Source: DASRFA01 sp035651755
GTDB lineage: Bacteria; Desulfobacterota; Binatia; UBA12015
NCBI GenBank assembly: GCA_035651755.1
Contig: DASRFA010000050.1
Span: 1 to 64,000 of the forward strand
DNA length: 64,000 bases
Direction: 5' to 3'
Part shown: piece by piece, positions 50,425 to 59,685 of the stretch
How positions within the stretch are numbered: the stretch's first letter is position 1
How the letters are laid out: each line of letters starts with the position of its first letter
Position numbers and translations under genes: made by a program
Notes under the pieces: generated by a model
The model's input: only the letters and a program-made list of their open reading frames with translations
What the model was told of the DNA's origin: nothing
The model's database searches: none

Positions 50425-51579
50425 TCACGGTCGCGGCAGGTGCGAAGCGTCGATCACGGCCTGCCAGATGTCGGAGCCGATGAAGATCCCGGAGACCCAC
50501 GGCGGGTCGAGCACGACGTCGCTCGAGTACCAGGCGGTCGCGAAGCGGTGGTCGTCGATGGCGGCGACGCCGGCATACGAGGTGTCGCCCGCGCTCGGGA
50601 CCTCGCCGTGCTCGAAGATGCCGATCGGCCCGCCGTCGAGCTCGCCCGTGATCTCGTAGAGCGCGGTGCGCTTGCGATTGTCGAGCCCGAGGTGCTTGCG
50701 CGCGATCACGAAGAGCCGCCCGCGCCACCAGAACGCGACCGGCCCGTCGAGCCGGACGCCCTCGAGCTCCTGCGGGCAGTCCCAGGCGTCGTACGGCGGC
50801 GTCGCCCAGCAGACCTTCGTCCGGAGCCGGCGGTTGCCGCTCAGCTCGGGGTCGGTGCCGTCCATGCGGACGAGGCCCAGCATCCGGCCCGATGGCACGA
50901 CGACGAGCTCCGTCTCGAGCGGCGTGTCCTCCGACACGCCGTAGATCTCCGCGCCGCGCTCCCAGTGGAGCCCGTCCTGCGAGCGGAAGAGCACGACGCG
51001 CAGGTCGCCGTCCTCGTACGCCGCCGAGTAGAGCGTTCCGCCGGTCTCGGTCACGCGCCAGAACCCGAAGCGCACCGGGCCGATGTCCGTCGGCATCGAC
51101 CACGCGCGCCCGTCGTCCGAGTGCGTTTCGATCGAGATCGAGTCGACCGCCGTGTCGCGGAGGCCGATCCCGGGCAGGCGCGTGATCGCCTTGATGAAGA
51201 GCCGTCCGTCGCGCTGGTAGAACGACGGGTCTCGGATGTCGCGCCCGTTCACCGCGGGAATGATCGACTGCAGCTCGAACGACCGCCCGTCCTCGGAGCG
51301 GTACACGCGCAGCGAGCTGTTCGGCCCGAGCACCTGGCTGAGCGCGGTGCGGTGGACGAGCCAGATCGCGCCGTCGAAGCGCGTCATGTCGCAGTTCTCG
51401 TTGTGGCGGCAGACGCCGGTCCGGCAATCGTCGTTCGCGACGCCGACGCCGGGAACGAGGATCGCGGCGTTCTCGAGGAACGCGCCGTCGGGCGCCGGCG
51501 CGTCGGAGCAGCCGACGAGCGCGGCGAGCGCGCCTGCGGCAACGGCCGCGCAGAGACGGTCGCGGCGAAGCTCTCTCAT
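50425..51579 (-). CDS. Lipoprotein with sialidase/five-bladed-propeller-like fold
   Basis: 384 residues from ATG 51579. Lipoprotein signal with lipobox LVGC (Cys24). The mature part has repeated beta signatures: NSSLRVYRSEDGRSFELQSI, SISIETHSDDGRAWSMPTDI, VVLFRSQDGLHWERGAEIYG (Asp-box-like S-x-D-G-x-x-W), and ends with FATAWYSSDVVLDPPWVSGI. It resembles glycosidase-type propellers; catalytic residues are not assignable. Same strand as the amidase upstream (34-base gap). Confidence 0.78.
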   Translation of the reverse strand: MRELRRDRLCAAVAAGALAALVGCSDAPAPDGAFLENAAILVPGVGVANDDCRTGVCRHNENCDMTRFDGAIWLVHRTALSQVLGPNSSLRVYRSEDGRSFELQSIIPAVNGRDIRDPSFYQRDGRLFIKAITRLPGIGLRDTAVDSISIETHSDDGRAWSMPTDIGPVRFGFWRVTETGGTLYSAAYEDGDLRVVLFRSQDGLHWERGAEIYGVSEDTPLETELVVVPSGRMLGLVRMDGTDPELSGNRRLRTKVCWATPPYDAWDCPQELEGVRLDGPVAFWWRGRLFVIARKHLGLDNRKRTALYEITGELDGGPIGIFEHGEVPSAGDTSYAGVAAIDDHRFATAWYSSDVVLDPPWVSGIFIGSDIWQAVIDASHLPRP

Positions 51580-51613
51580 GGGGCAACCTCGTGTGGGCCG
51601 GCCTTGTCGGCTG

Positions 51614-53017
51614 TCAAGCAACTGCGGGCGGGATCGCGACCCGGTGGTCGGGGTGGGCGCGCTCGAGCGCGAACGCGATCCGGAGCGCGCGCCCGTCCTC
51701 GCCCGTCGGCGCGATCACCTGGATCGCGAGCGGGAGCCCTTCGCTCGATCCGGCGGGAAGCGAGACGGCGGGGAAACCGACCAGGTTCGCGGCGCCCGTG
51801 TACGGAACGGCGCGCGGGGTGAGCGCGAGCTCTTCCTGGTCGATGCGCGGCGCCTTGAATGGAGAGACCGGCGACACGATCGCGTCGACCTCGCAGAACG
51901 CCTCGGCGTAGCCGCGCGCGATCCGCTGGCGATCGCGCTGCATGTCGATCCAGAGCCCGGGGTCCGGCTCGAGCGAGCGCGAGCGGATCATCTCCACCTG
52001 CGGGCTGAAGCGCTTCGGGCGGTCGCCGATCAGGCGGTCGGTGAGCGTGCCGCCCTCGATGCCGAACACGCCCATCACGCCGCGCAGCACGAGCGACTGG
52101 CTCGGCAGCGCGATCTGCACGATGCGCGCGCCGAGGTCGGCGAGGCGGCGCACCGTGGCCTCGTAGGCGGCGCGCACGTCGGGGTCGGGCTCGGGCACGA
52201 GGAGGTCGTCGCTGACGCCGATCCGGAGCCCTTCGACGCCGCGCTCGAGCTCGCCGAGGAGATCGGGCACGGGGTGGGGAAGCGAGTACAGGTACGCGGG
52301 GTCGAAGCCCGCGAGGAGCTGCGAGGCGAGCGCAGCGTCGCGGACGCTCCGCACCAGAGGTCCCGGCACGGAGAACGACGTGCCCTCGCCGCCGAACTGG
52401 CCGCGGATGCTCAGGAGCCCGAGCGTCGGCTTGTGCCCGACGACGCCGCAGAACGCGGCCGGGAAGCGGATCGACCCGCCGCCGTCCGTTCCGACGTGGA
52501 GCGGGCCCATGAGCGCCGCCGCGGCGGCGCTCGCGCCGCCGCTCGACCCGCCCGGGACGTGGTCGCGGTTCCACGGGTTCCGCGTCGCGCCGAAGAAGAA
52601 GTTGTTCGTCGTCAGGCCGAGGCCGAGCTCGTGAGTCGCCGTCTTGCCGGTCACGATCGCGCCGAGAGCCTTCAGGCGCTCGGGCATGCCGCCGTCGCTC
52701 GCGGGGACATGGTCGGCGAACATGCCGCTCCCGTACGTCGTCCGGAGGCCGGCGGTGTCGATCAGGTCCTTGACGCTCGCGGGGATGCCGTGGAGCGGTC
52801 CGAGGTAGCGACCGTGCGCGATCTCGTCGGCGGCGCGGCGCGCGGCCTGCATGACCTGATCGCGCGGGACGAGGGTCGTGAAGGCGTTGAGCTCCGGGTT
52901 CAGGCGCTCGATCTGGTCGTAGACCGCGCTCGCGAGGTCGACCGGGGAGAGGTCGCCGCGCCGCACTCGATCGGCGGCCTCGGCGAGCGAAAGGCGAAGC
53001 AGCTCGACGTTCGGCAT
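51614..53017 (-). CDS. Amidase-signature-family hydrolase
   Basis: 467 residues from ATG 53017. Full catalytic triad: Lys83 (SVKDLID), cis-Ser158 (GGSSGGAS) and nucleophile Ser182 (TDGGGSIRFPA). IPASVKD and PGPLVRSVRDAAL are family motifs. Related to GatA and bacterial amidases; no gatB or gatC is near, so a catabolic or detoxifying amidase is more likely than tRNA amidation. A longer in-frame start is rejected as low-complexity. Confidence 0.93.
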   Translation of the reverse strand: MPNVELLRLSLAEAADRVRRGDLSPVDLASAVYDQIERLNPELNAFTTLVPRDQVMQAARRAADEIAHGRYLGPLHGIPASVKDLIDTAGLRTTYGSGMFADHVPASDGGMPERLKALGAIVTGKTATHELGLGLTTNNFFFGATRNPWNRDHVPGGSSGGASAAAAALMGPLHVGTDGGGSIRFPAAFCGVVGHKPTLGLLSIRGQFGGEGTSFSVPGPLVRSVRDAALASQLLAGFDPAYLYSLPHPVPDLLGELERGVEGLRIGVSDDLLVPEPDPDVRAAYEATVRRLADLGARIVQIALPSQSLVLRGVMGVFGIEGGTLTDRLIGDRPKRFSPQVEMIRSRSLEPDPGLWIDMQRDRQRIARGYAEAFCEVDAIVSPVSPFKAPRIDQEELALTPRAVPYTGAANLVGFPAVSLPAGSSEGLPLAIQVIAPTGEDGRALRIAFALERAHPDHRVAIPPAVA

Positions 53018-53070
53018 GCGCGCCCGTTCTAGTACGGGCGCGCATGCCGAGACCAGACGTCCCGATGCGC

Positions 53071-56000
53071 CTACTTGTCCTTCCCCGACTTGCCGTGCTT
53101 GTCGGAAGCGTTCGCCTCGACGGCCACCTCGCGCAGCGCGGTCGGGAGGCAGAGGCGGTGCGAGAAGAAGAGGAACGGCTTGATCGTCCCGAAGCGCTCG
53201 TCGAGCGTGAGCGAGACCGGCCGCAGCGGCGTCGGTGCGCCCGAGCGCCACTCGTCGTAGGTCGCGTAGCAGACGAGGTGGGCGAGCGGCTGCTCGACCG
53301 GCCCGCCGTCGACCGACGTCGGGTTGCACAGCATCGTCGGCCGGCCGACGCTGACGCGCGCCTTGCCGAAGCGGTCGCGGAGCTCGACGGACCGGCGCGC
53401 CGGGTCGGGGTCGCCGTATGGGACGTGAGCGGCATAGCAGGTGTAGTCGTCGAGCAGCGTCGACGGCTGGCCGCCATGCTCGTTGACGCGAAGGCAAAGC
53501 TCGCGCGCGCTGCCGACCGACAGCTGCTGCACGCCGAGCGCGTTCTTCACCACGGCGCGCCGCTTCGGGTCGGGCGCGGTCGACGAGCTCGTGCGCGCCG
53601 GATCGACGTCGTGGCAGGCCATGAGCTCGGGCAGCGCGTCGTCGTCGGTGGTGAGGAGCGACGTGTTGGCGGTCGCGCACACCTCGGTCGGACGCATCAG
53701 CCAGTAGCTCGCGGACGCGAACTCGTCCGAGAGCGCGACCTGGCGCGCGCGCCAGCGAAGCGCGTCGAGCCAGCTCAGCTCGGAGTGGTAGCAGCGCGAC
53801 GGGTCGAGGCAGGCGCTCGGCTCGACGTCGCCGGGCTGGCAAACGCCGGACAGGCAGAGGTCGCCGACGGTGCACGCCTCGCCGTCGTCGCAGGCGGTTC
53901 CGTCGGGGGCGTCGACCATCGAGCACGACCCAGTCGCCGGCTCGCAGGCGCCGGCCGTGCGGCACGCGTCCTGGGAGACCGGGCACACGACCGGGTTCGA
54001 GCCGACGCAGGCGCCGGCACCGTCGCACGCGTCGGTCCGCGTGCAGCGGTCGCCGTCGTCGCAGGCGGTACCGGCCGGTGCGTTCGCCGAGGAGCACGTG
54101 CCGGTCGCGGGATCGCACGCGCCCGCGCTGCGGCACGCCTCGTCCGACTCGGGGCACACGACCGGGTTCGAGCCGACGCAGGCGCCCGCGCCGTCGCAGA
54201 CATCGGTCTGGGTGCAGAGGTCGCCGTCGTCGCAAGGCGTTCCCGCCGGAGCGTCGACGGTGGGGCAAGTGCCGGTCGCCGGATCGCACGCGCCCCCGGC
54301 GCGGCACGCATCGTCGCCGTCGGGACAGACGACCGGGTTCGAGCCGACGCAGGCGCCGGCGCCGTCGCAGGCGTCGGTCCGGGTGCACAGGTCGCCGTCG
54401 TCGCATGCGGTTCCGGCGGGAGCGTCCACCACGGGGCAGGTGCCGGTCGCGGGATCGCACGCGCCGGCGGTGCGGCACGCGTCGTCCGACTCGGGGCACA
54501 CGATCGGGTTCGCGCCGACGCAGCTGCCGCTGCCGTCGCACGCGTCGCTCTGCGTGCAGAGGTCGTCGTCGGAGCACGCGCTGCCTGCGGTCTCGAAGCC
54601 GCACTCGGCGTCGCAGCAGTCGCCGTCGTCGAGGTTGGAATCGTCGCACGACTCGTGGACGTTCAGCACGCCGTTGCCGCAGTCGTTCGTGTTGACGAAC
54701 ACGTCCTGTGCGGCGTTCCCGTCTCCGGCGACGAGGTTCGACGCCGAGCTGGCGAACGCGACCGCACGTCCGTCGGCGGTGAGGGTCGCCCACAAGGTCG
54801 CTCCGCCGTCGCCCTCGTCCCCGGCGGACGAGACGCTCGCGCGCCGCGTGCTGCCGTGCCGGCGATCGCGCACGAACACGTCGTTCACGAAGTTGACGTC
54901 GGAAGCGGCGAGATTGGTCGACGCGGACGTGAACGCCACGAACCGGCCGTCGGCGGAGAGCGACGGCGGGTCGGTGAAGCCGCTCTGGCCGTTCCCCTCG
55001 CTGCCGTCGCTCGCGACGCTCGCGCGCTCGGTGACGCCGGTCTGCAGGTCGCGGACGAAGACGTCCGTCCGGCCGTTGCCGTCGCCGGCGACGAGGTTGT
55101 TGGCGTCGCTCACGAACGCAGCGAAGCGACCGTCGGCCGACAGCGTGCCGGCGAGGCTCTGCTGGTTCCCCTGCGAGCCGTCGGACGCGACGCTCGCGCG
55201 CACGGTCACGCCGCTCGCGCGGTCGCGGACGAACACGTCGGCGACGGCGTTCGTGTCGCCGGCGACGAGGTTCGACGCGAAGCTGTGGAACACGACGCGG
55301 CTGCCGTCGCCCGACAGGCGTGGAGTGACGCTCGAGCCGTTGCTTTCGGCGCCGGAGCTCGAGACGCTCACGCGCTCGATCGCGCCGGTCGTGAGGTCGC
55401 GCACGAAGACGTCGAAGGTCGCATTGGTGTCGCCCGGCACGAGATTCGACGAGAGGCTCGCGAAGGCGACGAAGCGGCCGTCGCCGGAGAGCGCGGGCTG
55501 GAAGCTGTCGCCCGTTCCGTCGCCGCCGGTCATCGACGTGCTGGCGCGGACGGTCGTGCCCGTGACGAGGTCGCGGACGAAGACGTCGAAGAAGTTCGAC
55601 GACTTGCCCGGGACGAGGTTCCGGGCTCGGCTCGCGAACGCGACCAGGCGCCCGTCGGCGGACACCGAAGGCGTCATGCTGGTGCCGTTCGCGGGCAGCC
55701 CTCCGGGCGCGACGCTCGCGAGGATCGTGGAGCCGGTGCTGCGATCGCGCACGAAGACGTCGGAGACGGCATTCGTGTCGCCCGCAACCAGGTTCGAGGC
55801 GACGCTGGCGTAGGCCACGATCCGCCCGTCGCTCGAGATCGACGACGCCGTGCTGAACGAGTTCGCCTCCGTGCCGCTGGACGCGATGCTCACGCGCTCC
55901 GTCGCCGCGTCGGCGGCCGGCACGGCGAAGACGGTCACCTCGGCCGCCAGGAGAGCGACGGCGAGCGCCAGGACTGCGCCGAGTGCGCGGGCGCTCGCGG

Positions 56001-56091
56001 GGGCGAGGGAACCAGCGACCGCGGTGGCGCTGCGGCCGAGCGGGCAATGCGACTTTGCGGTCGACGGTTTCACGCCGGGCACCCGGAGCAA
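53071..56091 (-). CDS. Large secreted protein: seven-repeat propeller, Cys-rich repeats, conserved C-terminal region
   Basis: 1006 residues; the first codon drawn is TTG, with GTG at 56073 as alternative. Signal peptide with a long N-region, core AVLALAVALLAAEVTVFAVP, ending AADA. Residues about 63-468 hold seven ~58-residue repeats of the type SADGRFVAFASxxxNLVAGD then DVFVRDxxTG, a TolB/PD40-like seven-bladed propeller. Residue 471 on begins CGNGVLNVHESCDDSNLDDG (Myxobacterial-type Cys motif), then four 57-residue Cys-rich repeats. The C-terminal ~270 residues have three similar units (CYHSELSW, DYTCYAAHVPYGDPD, HLVCYATYDEW) and a basic end. Exported; role unknown. Confidence 0.85.
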   Translation of the reverse strand: MLRVPGVKPSTAKSHCPLGRSATAVAGSLAPASARALGAVLALAVALLAAEVTVFAVPAADAATERVSIASSGTEANSFSTASSISSDGRIVAYASVASNLVAGDTNAVSDVFVRDRSTGSTILASVAPGGLPANGTSMTPSVSADGRLVAFASRARNLVPGKSSNFFDVFVRDLVTGTTVRASTSMTGGDGTGDSFQPALSGDGRFVAFASLSSNLVPGDTNATFDVFVRDLTTGAIERVSVSSSGAESNGSSVTPRLSGDGSRVVFHSFASNLVAGDTNAVADVFVRDRASGVTVRASVASDGSQGNQQSLAGTLSADGRFAAFVSDANNLVAGDGNGRTDVFVRDLQTGVTERASVASDGSEGNGQSGFTDPPSLSADGRFVAFTSASTNLAASDVNFVNDVFVRDRRHGSTRRASVSSAGDEGDGGATLWATLTADGRAVAFASSASNLVAGDGNAAQDVFVNTNDCGNGVLNVHESCDDSNLDDGDCCDAECGFETAGSACSDDDLCTQSDACDGSGSCVGANPIVCPESDDACRTAGACDPATGTCPVVDAPAGTACDDGDLCTRTDACDGAGACVGSNPVVCPDGDDACRAGGACDPATGTCPTVDAPAGTPCDDGDLCTQTDVCDGAGACVGSNPVVCPESDEACRSAGACDPATGTCSSANAPAGTACDDGDRCTRTDACDGAGACVGSNPVVCPVSQDACRTAGACEPATGSCSMVDAPDGTACDDGEACTVGDLCLSGVCQPGDVEPSACLDPSRCYHSELSWLDALRWRARQVALSDEFASASYWLMRPTEVCATANTSLLTTDDDALPELMACHDVDPARTSSSTAPDPKRRAVVKNALGVQQLSVGSARELCLRVNEHGGQPSTLLDDYTCYAAHVPYGDPDPARRSVELRDRFGKARVSVGRPTMLCNPTSVDGGPVEQPLAHLVCYATYDEWRSGAPTPLRPVSLTLDERFGTIKPFLFFSHRLCLPTALREVAVEANASDKHGKSGKDK
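53899..54582 (-). repeat. Four 171-bp tandem repeats in the secreted-protein gene
   Basis: Four near-identical units of 57 codons, each of the form ACDDGDLCTRTDACDGAGAC then VGSNPVVCP, DDACRxAGACDPATGTC and VDAPAG, with eight Cys per unit. A degenerate fifth unit follows (ACDDGEACTVGDLC). The repeat is coding and not a CRISPR or mobile repeat. Confidence 0.9.
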
Positions 56092-56360
56092 AGGCGGGAC
56101 CGCTCGGCGCTGCGCCGACGCCTACGGCTCGGCGCCGGAGGTCGCCCGCTCGCCTGCGCGGTGGCGACGCGACGCGCCGACGGACCGGGCCGCGAACGCG
56201 GCGTGTCGCGGAAATCTCCTCGGATTTCCGGCGAACGAGCGCTCGCAGCGCGTTGCGGCATCGACGCTCCGGCGTCGCATTCTCGACGGTGCGGCACGGG
56301 GTCGTCGTCGCCGCCGCGCCGGCGTGCTACCCCTCAGGTGCCATCCGAGCGCAGAGTGCC

Positions 56361-57239
56361 GTGAGCGATCCGGAAGCGAGCGCCCCATCCCGTGCGCCGG
56401 GACCGCGAGCCTTGCGCGCCACCGCAGGCCCGGTGACGCTCGTCCTCACCGCGATCGGCGGCCCCTCGGCGATCCGCGGCAAGCTCCTCCGGCTCGCGCG
56501 GACGCTGCGACTCTGGACGGACGCGGCCGAGATCGACCGCCGGCTCCGGACGCTGGAGCGGAAGGGCTACGTCTCGCGCCGGCCCACGCGTTGGCAAATT
56601 CTGTTCGGCGGCGTCGACATGCTGCGGTTCGTGATCGAGCCGGCGGCGCGCGACTACTACCGCCAGAAGGGCATCTCGTTCGGCTTTCACCAGCTGCTGC
56701 GCGTCCTCGACGACCCGGTCTCGATGGTCGATCCGACCGGCTTCCTCTCCGATCGCGACACGATCGTCGGCCACGTCATGCAGGTCGTTCACCTGAACCC
56801 GGTCTACGACCTGCAGCTCATCCAGATGTTCGAGGACGGCCTCGAGGACTTCGAGCGCCAGGTTGCGGCGATGGTCGACGGGACGCACCCGCGCCATCGC
56901 ACGATCGCCGCGATCGTCGAGGACCCGGGCTACCACGCGCGCCTCCTCGATTACGTGCGCCGCTTCCGAGCCGACCCCGGAGCCGCGCCCCCGGTACGCG
57001 AGGAGCAGACGCTGCGCTCGGATCCCTCCTTCGCGGCCGCCGAGCGGACGTTCGCATCGCTGCCCGGCTTCATCGAGTACTGCAACCGGCTGCCCGCGCG
57101 TCCGAGCGAGCTTCTCCTGCGCTGGCGGCGCCTCCGGGAGTTCCCGCTCGAGCTCGAGGTGCGCCCGACCGCCGACCGCGCGGCGGCGCGCTCCGGGCAC
57201 GGAGACGGGCTGGGCGAATCGCTGAGTTCGACCGGCTAG
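56361..57239 (+). CDS. Hypothetical protein with a winged-helix-like N-terminus
   Basis: 292 residues from GTG 56361; an earlier in-frame start is Arg-rich and overlaps the divergent gene, so it is rejected. Residues about 25-70 look like a winged helix (LWTDAAEIDRRLRTLERKGY then VSRRPTRWQILFGG). The remainder is helical: FHQLLRVLDDPVSMVDPTGF, IVGHVMQVVHLNPVYDLQLI, FASLPGFIEYCNRLPARPSE. His-rich and Asp/Glu-containing segments suggest a metal or cofactor site, unproven. Family not recognised. Confidence 0.7.
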   Translation: MSDPEASAPSRAPGPRALRATAGPVTLVLTAIGGPSAIRGKLLRLARTLRLWTDAAEIDRRLRTLERKGYVSRRPTRWQILFGGVDMLRFVIEPAARDYYRQKGISFGFHQLLRVLDDPVSMVDPTGFLSDRDTIVGHVMQVVHLNPVYDLQLIQMFEDGLEDFERQVAAMVDGTHPRHRTIAAIVEDPGYHARLLDYVRRFRADPGAAPPVREEQTLRSDPSFAAAERTFASLPGFIEYCNRLPARPSELLLRWRRLREFPLELEVRPTADRAAARSGHGDGLGESLSSTG

Positions 57240-57257
57240 CCGGAACGCCGGCTTCGC

Positions 57258-57662
57258 TCACGCGGTCGCGCGACGGCCCTCCCGGAGCGCCGCGTCGACG
57301 CTCCAGACGCCGGAGCCGCGCGACGCGATGTAGAGGAAGACCCAGGCGTACACGACCGCGAGCTCGCCGCGGTTCTGGATCGGGAGAGGCGTCTCCATGC
57401 GGTGGTGGGCGAGGAAGTACGCGAACGCCATGAGGCCGCTCGCGAGAAAGGCGGCCCAGCTCGCCGCGAGCCCGACCGCGATCAGGATGCCGCCAACGAG
57501 CTCGATCGGCCCGGCAATCCAGCGGATGCCGGGCGGGATGTCGGCCATGCCGCCGAAGAAGCCGAGCAGCTTCTGCGCCCCGTGACAGGCAAAGAGAAAC
57601 CCCACCACGATCCGCAAGAGAGCGTACGTTTCCTCCGAGTAGCGCCCGAGCACTCGCTCCAT
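57258..57662 (-). CDS. DoxX-family membrane protein
   Basis: 134 residues, four spans. Family features: LLRIVVGFLFACHGAQKLLG, the GFFGG and GPIELVGGILIAVGL segments, FAYFLAHHRMETPLPIQNRG, VYAWVFLYIA. ATG 57662 has GGGAGGTG upstream. DoxX proteins occur in redox and thiosulfate-quinone contexts and in oxidative-stress complexes; no partner is visible here. Converges with the previous gene. Confidence 0.9.
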   Translation of the reverse strand: MERVLGRYSEETYALLRIVVGFLFACHGAQKLLGFFGGMADIPPGIRWIAGPIELVGGILIAVGLAASWAAFLASGLMAFAYFLAHHRMETPLPIQNRGELAVVYAWVFLYIASRGSGVWSVDAALREGRRATA

Positions 57663-57770
57663 CGAGCACCTCCCGCAGCCGCCCTATCACCCCGCAGGTT
57701 TTGCGTCACACCAGGATCGGGCGGGCGGCTGCTAAAGCGACGCAGCATCGCCGGCCGATAACGAAAAAGA

Positions 57771-59672
57771 ATGAGCCTGGGCACCGACATGCCGTGCCCG
57801 CCAGTCACCCCGTCCGGCGCCGGGCCGGGCGCCGGTTCCTTCTATCGCGGCCGGGTCCGGTGGTTCCTCCTGGTCACCTGCCTGGGGTGGATCTCGTTCG
57901 CCGTCCAGAACGCGCCACAGGGACGGTGGATCGCGAGCGCGATCAACCTGGTCGCGGCCGGCTCGACGTTCGCGCTGTGGCGCTGGGTCCGGGCCTCGGA
58001 AGACGACCGCCGAGCCCGCATCGCTTCGCACGCGGCGCTCGCCGTGTCCTCCCTCGGGATCACGGGGATCGCGCTCACGAGCGGGCAGTCCGAGTCGATG
58101 TCGGTCTGGTACCTCGCGGCGATCCCGATGTTCGCGGCGCACCTCCTGAGCGCCGGCGCGGCCGCGGCGTGGTCCGGGATCGCGATCGCGGCCATGGCGC
58201 TCGTGCACCTGAGCGAGCTCTTCGTCACGATCCCGCCCGAGTACACCGCCGTCGGCACGGAGCTGCTGGTCGCGCGCGCTCTGTTCGTCCTGGTCCTGCT
58301 CGGGTTCGCGCTCGCGTCGTGGCGGCTCACGGCGCGCCACGTGACGGCGCTCGAGGAGCGCGAGCGGACGATCTCCCACCAGGCGCGCGAGCTGACGGTC
58401 GCGCGCGACGAGGCGCTCGAGGCGTCGCGCGTCAAGAGCGAATTCCTTGGCCGGATGAGCCACGAGCTCCGGACGCCCATGCACGGCGTGATCGGCATGA
58501 CCGGGCTCCTTCTCGAGACGCGGCTCGACGACGCGCAGCGCGAGTTCGCCGAGACCGTCCATCGCTCGGGCGAGACTCTGCTCGCGATCGTGGACGACAT
58601 CCTCGACTTCGCGGAGATCGAGGCCGGTCGCATCGAGCTCGAGACGCGCCGGTTCGAGCCGGTGCAGGTGACGCGCGAGGCGGTCGCGTTCTTCCAGCAG
58701 CGTGCCGAGCAGAAGGGAATCGCGGTTCGGCTCCACGTCGAGCCGGGCGTGCCGGACGAGGTGGAGGGCGACCGCCGGCGCCTGCGACAGCTGCTGATGA
58801 TTCTCGTCGGCAACGCCGTCAAGTTCACGGGCGAGGGCGGCATCGACGTGCGCCTCGCGCCGCTGTCCGACGCGCCATGCGGGCTCCGCTGCACGGTGAC
58901 GGACACCGGGATCGGGATCGATACGGAGCATCGCGCGCGCGTCTTCGAGGCCTTCTCGCAGGTCGACGGGTCGATGACCCGCCGACACGGCGGCACCGGG
59001 CTCGGGCTCGCGCTCGCGAGCCGGCTCGTCGCGCTGATGGGCGGCGAGATCGGCGTCGAGAGCGAGCCCGGGAGGGGGAGCTCGTTCTGGTTCACGGCCC
59101 GCCTCGGGCAGTCGCCGGCGCCGGAAGCGGCTCGCGAGGCGGCGGACAGCGCTCGCCCGGCGCGTGCTCCCGCGGCCTCGGAGCCCGAGCGCGCGGCGCC
59201 GCCTCCCATGCCCGATCCGGCAGCCGCGCGCGCTCGCGATCGCGCCGTCCATCCCCTGCGGCGCGGTCGGATCCTCGTCGCGGACGACAACGACATCAAC
59301 CAGCGCGTCGCGGTGCGGATGCTCGAGCGCCTGGGCTTCGCCGTCGACGTCGCGGGCGACGGCCGGGAAGCCGTCCAGGCGGTCCAGGTCTCGAGCTACG
59401 ACCTCGTCCTCATGGATTGCCAGATGCCCGAGATGGACGGGCTCGCGGCCACGGCGGAGATCCGGCGCGCGGAGAACGGCGTCCGCCACACGCCGATCGT
59501 CGCGATGACGGCCAACGTCGCGCCCGGCGACCGCGAGCGCTGCATCGCGGCCGGGATGGACGCGTTCCTCGCGAAGCCCGTGAAGCGCGATGCGCTCGCC
59601 GCGGTGCTCGCGCGCTTCGTGAGCGCGCAGGACGGGGCGGGCTCGCCGCCGGCGGGGTCATCCGCCGCCTAG
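57771..59672 (+). CDS. Hybrid sensor histidine kinase with receiver domain
   Basis: 633 residues. About six spans in residues 30-185 (sensor membrane domain), coiled-coil linker, HisKA with MSHELRTPMHGVIG (His231), HATPase with GNAVKFTGEGG, DTGIGI, and GGTGLGLALAS, an Ala/Pro linker, then a receiver: LVADDNDINQRVAV, Asp549 in LMDCQMPEMDG, and MTAN...KPVKRDAL. No cognate output regulator lies adjacent; the receiver would pass phosphate to a phosphotransfer protein elsewhere. Signal unknown. Confidence 0.93.
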   Translation: MSLGTDMPCPPVTPSGAGPGAGSFYRGRVRWFLLVTCLGWISFAVQNAPQGRWIASAINLVAAGSTFALWRWVRASEDDRRARIASHAALAVSSLGITGIALTSGQSESMSVWYLAAIPMFAAHLLSAGAAAAWSGIAIAAMALVHLSELFVTIPPEYTAVGTELLVARALFVLVLLGFALASWRLTARHVTALEERERTISHQARELTVARDEALEASRVKSEFLGRMSHELRTPMHGVIGMTGLLLETRLDDAQREFAETVHRSGETLLAIVDDILDFAEIEAGRIELETRRFEPVQVTREAVAFFQQRAEQKGIAVRLHVEPGVPDEVEGDRRRLRQLLMILVGNAVKFTGEGGIDVRLAPLSDAPCGLRCTVTDTGIGIDTEHRARVFEAFSQVDGSMTRRHGGTGLGLALASRLVALMGGEIGVESEPGRGSSFWFTARLGQSPAPEAAREAADSARPARAPAASEPERAAPPPMPDPAAARARDRAVHPLRRGRILVADDNDINQRVAVRMLERLGFAVDVAGDGREAVQAVQVSSYDLVLMDCQMPEMDGLAATAEIRRAENGVRHTPIVAMTANVAPGDRERCIAAGMDAFLAKPVKRDALAAVLARFVSAQDGAGSPPAGSSAA

Positions 59673-59685
59673 CGCCTGCTCGGCA

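Noticed and set aside
53899..54582. Regular 171-bp direct repeats resembling an array
   Set aside because: Units lie in frame and encode Cys-rich repeats of one protein; no unique spacers, so not CRISPR.
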